Of a stretch of DNA of 64,000 bases, positions 61,333 through 64,000 are shown in pieces. Position 1 is the first letter of the stretch. Each line of letters opens with the position of its first letter. The stretch is taken from NCBI RefSeq assembly GCF_024710485.1, contig NZ_JANJUQ010000033.1, positions 62,001-126,000 of the forward strand. Direction: 5' to 3'. The notes under the pieces are model-generated. The model saw nothing but the letters and a program-made list of their open reading frames with translations. It made no database searches and was not told the DNA's origin. This DNA is from Flavobacterium sp. GTDB lineage: Bacteria; Bacteroidota; Bacteroidia; Flavobacteriales; Flavobacteriaceae. Made by a program: the position numbers and the translations under genes.

Positions 61333-62037
61333 ATGTTAGATAATCTAAAGAAAATACTAAACGAAGACCAAGATCCTAAGGCGATAGAGAAAATCACGGC
61401 TAAATTGGATAATCTTTTAATGAGCCATGAAGAAGTAGGTTACATTGCTGTACAAAAAAAACCGGCGGTGAACATGTTTCCCGACAGCATAGTGGTAACC
61501 AACAAAAGAATTATCCTTTGCAAACCTAAAAACTTAGGCTTGTCAATGGAATTCATCGATTATGATTGGGATGATATTGAAGCCAGCTTTGTGAAAGAAG
61601 GTATTTTGGGTGCCGATTTTACCTTTACCACCAAATCCGATTTAACGCATACCGTAGATTATTTGCCTAAAAATCAGGCACGAAAACTCTACACCTTTGC
61701 CAAAGAACAATTAGATTTATTAAAAAATCCACAAGTGGCACCGGTTGTTCAAGAACAACCTAAAATGGAGGAAGTAGTAGAAACGCCAATCACAACCGCT
61801 GAGGTTGTGGAAGAAGTTGCCACCGAAGAAGTGACTGACTTTGCCGAAATTATTCCTGTAGCGCAATCCGGTTACCGTGACGAGAAACAATTTCCGGACG
61901 ATCGTTCCGGTTTGGCCGAATTGTCGCAAGACGAACTCTTCGAGAAACTCAGCAATTACAAAAAATTACTTGACAACGGATTGATTCTACAAGGCGAATA
62001 CGATGCTTTGAAAAAGGAAATTCTAAGTTATATGTAA
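61333..62037 (+). CDS. PH-domain protein with SHOCT-like C-terminus
   Basis: 234 residues from 61333. A bacterial PH-like domain (about 30-130: 'NMFPDSIVVTNKRIILCKPK', 'YDWDDIEASFV') is followed by an acidic, Val/Glu/Thr-rich linker (about 137-185). The C-terminal 'ELSQDELFEKLSNYKKLLDNGLILQGEYDALKKEIL' is a SHOCT-type short domain. No membrane helix is present. It is probably a regulatory or adaptor protein of unknown process. A TACTTTTG box lies upstream. Confidence 0.82.
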   Translation: MLDNLKKILNEDQDPKAIEKITAKLDNLLMSHEEVGYIAVQKKPAVNMFPDSIVVTNKRIILCKPKNLGLSMEFIDYDWDDIEASFVKEGILGADFTFTTKSDLTHTVDYLPKNQARKLYTFAKEQLDLLKNPQVAPVVQEQPKMEEVVETPITTAEVVEEVATEEVTDFAEIIPVAQSGYRDEKQFPDDRSGLAELSQDELFEKLSNYKKLLDNGLILQGEYDALKKEILSYM

Positions 62038-62058
62038 GCTAAGAAATTAGTAACAAAT

Positions 62059-62098
62059 AAAAGGGAATAGTTAAAAATACAGTTAACTATTCCCTTTT
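62059..62098. terminator. Bidirectional terminator between PH-domain and DUF4407 genes
   Basis: Perfect 16-bp stem AAAAGGGAATAGTTAA / TTAACTATTCCCTTTT with an 8-nt loop in a convergent gap. Confidence 0.9.
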
Positions 62099-62120
62099 TG
62101 CTTTTCCCTTATCTCCTTTT

Positions 62121-63221
62121 CTACATCGACTTCTTCTGCTTGGTAACAAAACCATCAGCTTGAAGTTTGAGCAATTCGATAGCGCCTTTTTTCTTGTATT
62201 GGTAAACGTCTTTGTCTTCCCGGATGTCTGCATACACTTTATCGTAAATTTCGGCATCGGTTTTTTGTTGTAATTCGCTTTGGTAACGGTTTTGTGCCAA
62301 TACGTTCTTCATACTCATTTCAGCGTCTTCCAATTTCAAATCGTATTCGCCTTTTGGTGACAATAATTTGGCAAAAATCGGAGAAGTTTCTATGGCTAAA
62401 AACAACAACATGATAAAGAACGATGGTAACCAAGGCAATTTATCCAAAGCATTAATTCGTGCCATCAAGCCATCGAAATTGTCAATCACGGGTTGACTTT
62501 CGGAGACTTTTTTGTCCAAATCGGCTTGCAGGGTTTTGCTTCGGGCTTCTTTTTCGGCGATTAACTTGGCGTTGGTTATTTTTAGCGAATCGAGTTGTTT
62601 TACTGCGGCGTCGTGGGCGGAACGCTTTTCTTTATAAATTGGTCCTTTACCCATTTTTTTGGTGCCGGCAGAACCTTCGGCTTCAGTAATGTAAGCATTG
62701 TACAAAGCAGCTACTTCTTTTTCTTTTTGGGTGATGGCCGACTTCAAACTGTCTGTCTCTGCCTTGTTTTTAGCTACATCGCTTTTGAAATAGTTGGTGA
62801 CCTGATTTTTATTGGCGATGGCCATTTCGTTTTTCTCTTTCAATAAAACGGTATTGATTTCTTTTTCAAAGATTTTGATTTCCAAAGGTTTCGAAATGAC
62901 TATGGCGATGATGATGGCCAATACAATGCGCGGTGATGCCTGAATGAATTCATCCAGAAAGCCATCTCTTTTTTTAATGGTAGAAACAATGAATCGGTCC
63001 AAATTGAAAATTAAGAATCCCCAAACCAAGCCAAAGAAAACAGCGGTGTAAAGATTGTCGAAGACGGTGTAAAGCGCATAACTGGCAGCTATAAAGGCCA
63101 TGACTGCAGTGAAAAATACGGTAGCACCTATGCCAGCGTATTTGTTTTGTTCGCCATTGGAACAAGAGTCCACAATGTGGGTGTCAACACCCGAACACAG
63201 GAGGAAAAAACGTTTTAACAT
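62121..63221 (-). CDS. DUF4407 membrane protein
   Basis: 366 residues. Hydrophobic segments at about 33-52, 58-78, 97-112 and 262-280 frame a long Lys/Glu-rich coiled-coil region (about 115-245). The N-terminal 'FFLLCSGVDTHIVDSC' and 'VFFGLVWGFLIFNLDRFIVSTI' are DUF4407 hallmarks. Function unknown. Confidence 0.9.
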   Translation of the reverse strand: MLKRFFLLCSGVDTHIVDSCSNGEQNKYAGIGATVFFTAVMAFIAASYALYTVFDNLYTAVFFGLVWGFLIFNLDRFIVSTIKKRDGFLDEFIQASPRIVLAIIIAIVISKPLEIKIFEKEINTVLLKEKNEMAIANKNQVTNYFKSDVAKNKAETDSLKSAITQKEKEVAALYNAYITEAEGSAGTKKMGKGPIYKEKRSAHDAAVKQLDSLKITNAKLIAEKEARSKTLQADLDKKVSESQPVIDNFDGLMARINALDKLPWLPSFFIMLLFLAIETSPIFAKLLSPKGEYDLKLEDAEMSMKNVLAQNRYQSELQQKTDAEIYDKVYADIREDKDVYQYKKKGAIELLKLQADGFVTKQKKSM

Positions 63222-63331
63222 GATGATTGATTTAAATCCGAAACGGGTCCGGATGATTGTGATGATTGATGATTATGCAAATATAACGCCAAAAGCTTGG
63301 GTTTATTGTAAGGGGTTGGTTTTTAATAAAA

Positions 63332-63366
63332 AAACCCGCTCAATCAATATTGAAAGAACGGATTTT
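63332..63366 (-). terminator. Terminator of the M20-family peptidase gene
   Basis: Minus-strand AATCCGTTC / GAGCGGGTT stem (with G-T pairs) enclosing a small TCAATATTGA palindrome, followed by T7, 22 bp after the stop codon. Confidence 0.75.
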
Positions 63367-63388
63367 CATTATATTTTCGTAAGCAATA

Positions 63389-64000
63389 TTATTTACTCAA
63401 TTCTACAAAATACTTGTAAAAAAGCGGTATTGTCTCAATCCCTTTCAAGTAATTGAAAACACCGAAATGCTCGTTAGGCGAGTGAATTGCATCGCTGTCT
63501 AAGCCAAAGCCCATTAATATCGTTTTTGATTTTAGTTCTTTTTCAAACAAAGCTACAATCGGAATACTACCACCGGAACGCACCGGTATGGCCGGAACGC
63601 CAAAGGTTTCTGTATATGCTTTGTTGGCCGCTTGGTAACCAATGCTGTCGATAGGCGTTACATAACCTTGACCGCCGTGGTGAGGTGATACTTTAACTTT
63701 AACCGCTTTAGGCGCAATACTTTCGAAGTGTTTTTGGAACAATTCGGTGATTTCTTCCCAGTCTTGGTGTGGCACCAAACGCATCGAAATTTTAGCGTAG
63801 GCTTTGCTCGCAATTACGGTTTTCGCACCTTCGCCGGTGTAGCCGCCCCAAATACCGTTCACGTCTAAAGTAGGGCGAATCGAGTTTCTTTCGTTGGTAC
63901 TGTAACCGCTTTCTCCGTAAACATCTTCAATATCCAAAGCCTTTTTATAGGCTTCTTCGCTGTACGGACGTTTGGCCATTTCTGCTCTTTCAGCAGCCGA
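63389..64000 (-). CDS. M20-family metallopeptidase / dipeptidase (3' part)
   Basis: The gene enters from the right edge; the frame stays open to 64000, so the Met at 63979 is not the true start and the catalytic N-terminal half is missing. The visible part covers the dimerisation domain ('PTLDVNGIWGGYTGEGAKTVIASKAYAKISMRLVPHQ') and the C-terminal catalytic part with 'RSGGSIPIV' and the metal ligand His in 'SDAIHSPNEHFGV'. These are typical of M20 dipeptidases of the carnosinase (CNDP) type. Confidence 0.92.
   Translation of the reverse strand, partial: SAAERAEMAKRPYSEEAYKKALDIEDVYGESGYSTNERNSIRPTLDVNGIWGGYTGEGAKTVIASKAYAKISMRLVPHQDWEEITELFQKHFESIAPKAVKVKVSPHHGGQGYVTPIDSIGYQAANKAYTETFGVPAIPVRSGGSIPIVALFEKELKSKTILMGFGLDSDAIHSPNEHFGVFNYLKGIETIPLFYKYFVELSK

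Overview
The window is a chromosomal stretch of a Bacteroidota bacterium that reads as Flavobacterium or a close relative. The evidence is low-GC DNA, promoters of the TAnnTTTG type instead of E. coli -10/-35 boxes, almost no Shine-Dalgarno sequences, several secreted proteins ending in a type IX secretion (T9SS) sorting domain, a TonB-dependent receptor with an N-terminal CarboxypepD_reg domain, and Bacteroidota-specific families (DUF3098, DUF4271, DUF4296, DUF4407, DUF6252-like). No rRNA, IS transposase, CRISPR array or prophage is visible. One tRNA gene (tRNA-Asp) is present.

Layout. 1-5.7 kb: frr and pyrH; a thioredoxin-like gene; the envelope/division block ftsX-DUF3098-uppP-truB. 6-16.4 kb: leuS, an outer-membrane barrel protein, a YugP-type membrane metallopeptidase, an Lrp/AsnC regulator, a saccharopine-dehydrogenase-like enzyme, small membrane proteins and pckA. 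16.4-24.9 kb: hemD-DUF4271, a dolichol-phosphate-mannose-synthase-like glycosyltransferase, dihydroorotase, a DUF4296 lipoprotein, an epimerase, tyrS and a LuxE-like acyl-protein synthetase. 24.9-33.2 kb: an accessory surface block of two T9SS cargo proteins, a beta-helix lipoprotein, a TonB receptor, and a PhoB/PhoR-like two-component pair. Three GGTTA repeats at exactly 11-bp spacing upstream of the lipoprotein look like a Pho box, suggesting that the block is a phosphate-starvation uptake locus. 33-39 kb: trmB-lysE-ATL, then mrp-nifU-ferredoxin reductase-ferredoxin (Fe-S and electron transfer). 39-47.5 kb: an M43 protease, SGNH hydrolase, DUF3050, glutaryl-CoA dehydrogenase, trmN6, rimM, rpsP. 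47.6-64 kb: an RRM protein, a dnaE carrying its own proofreading exonuclease, trxA, a DUF58 protein, tRNA-Asp beside a decayed T9SS gene, an envelope glycosyltransferase/flippase pair, ruvC, hemW, a frameshifted GxxExxY gene, a cyclase, MmcQ, a PH-domain protein, DUF4407 and a truncated M20 peptidase.

The most unusual content lies between the genes. (1) Many spacers are arrays of degenerate 7- or 8-bp words, often abutting a start codon. Several continue into the reverse complement of the same words, so the spacer can fold into a long hairpin. Some arms enclose cargo (a GxxExxY gene; a REP-like element), and word arrays also occur inside leuS. (2) A dispersed REP-like element ending in GGGGCTAG occurs seven times, and its central hairpin changes by paired substitutions; a second palindromic family occurs once. 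(3) leuS and tyrS share a 28/29-nt leader motif whose hairpin also differs in a compensatory way. (4) The Lrp-type gene has a second, synonymously diverged copy of its first 32 bp upstream, separated by a two-hairpin insert.

All assignments come from reading the sequence and from remembered family features; no database search was run.
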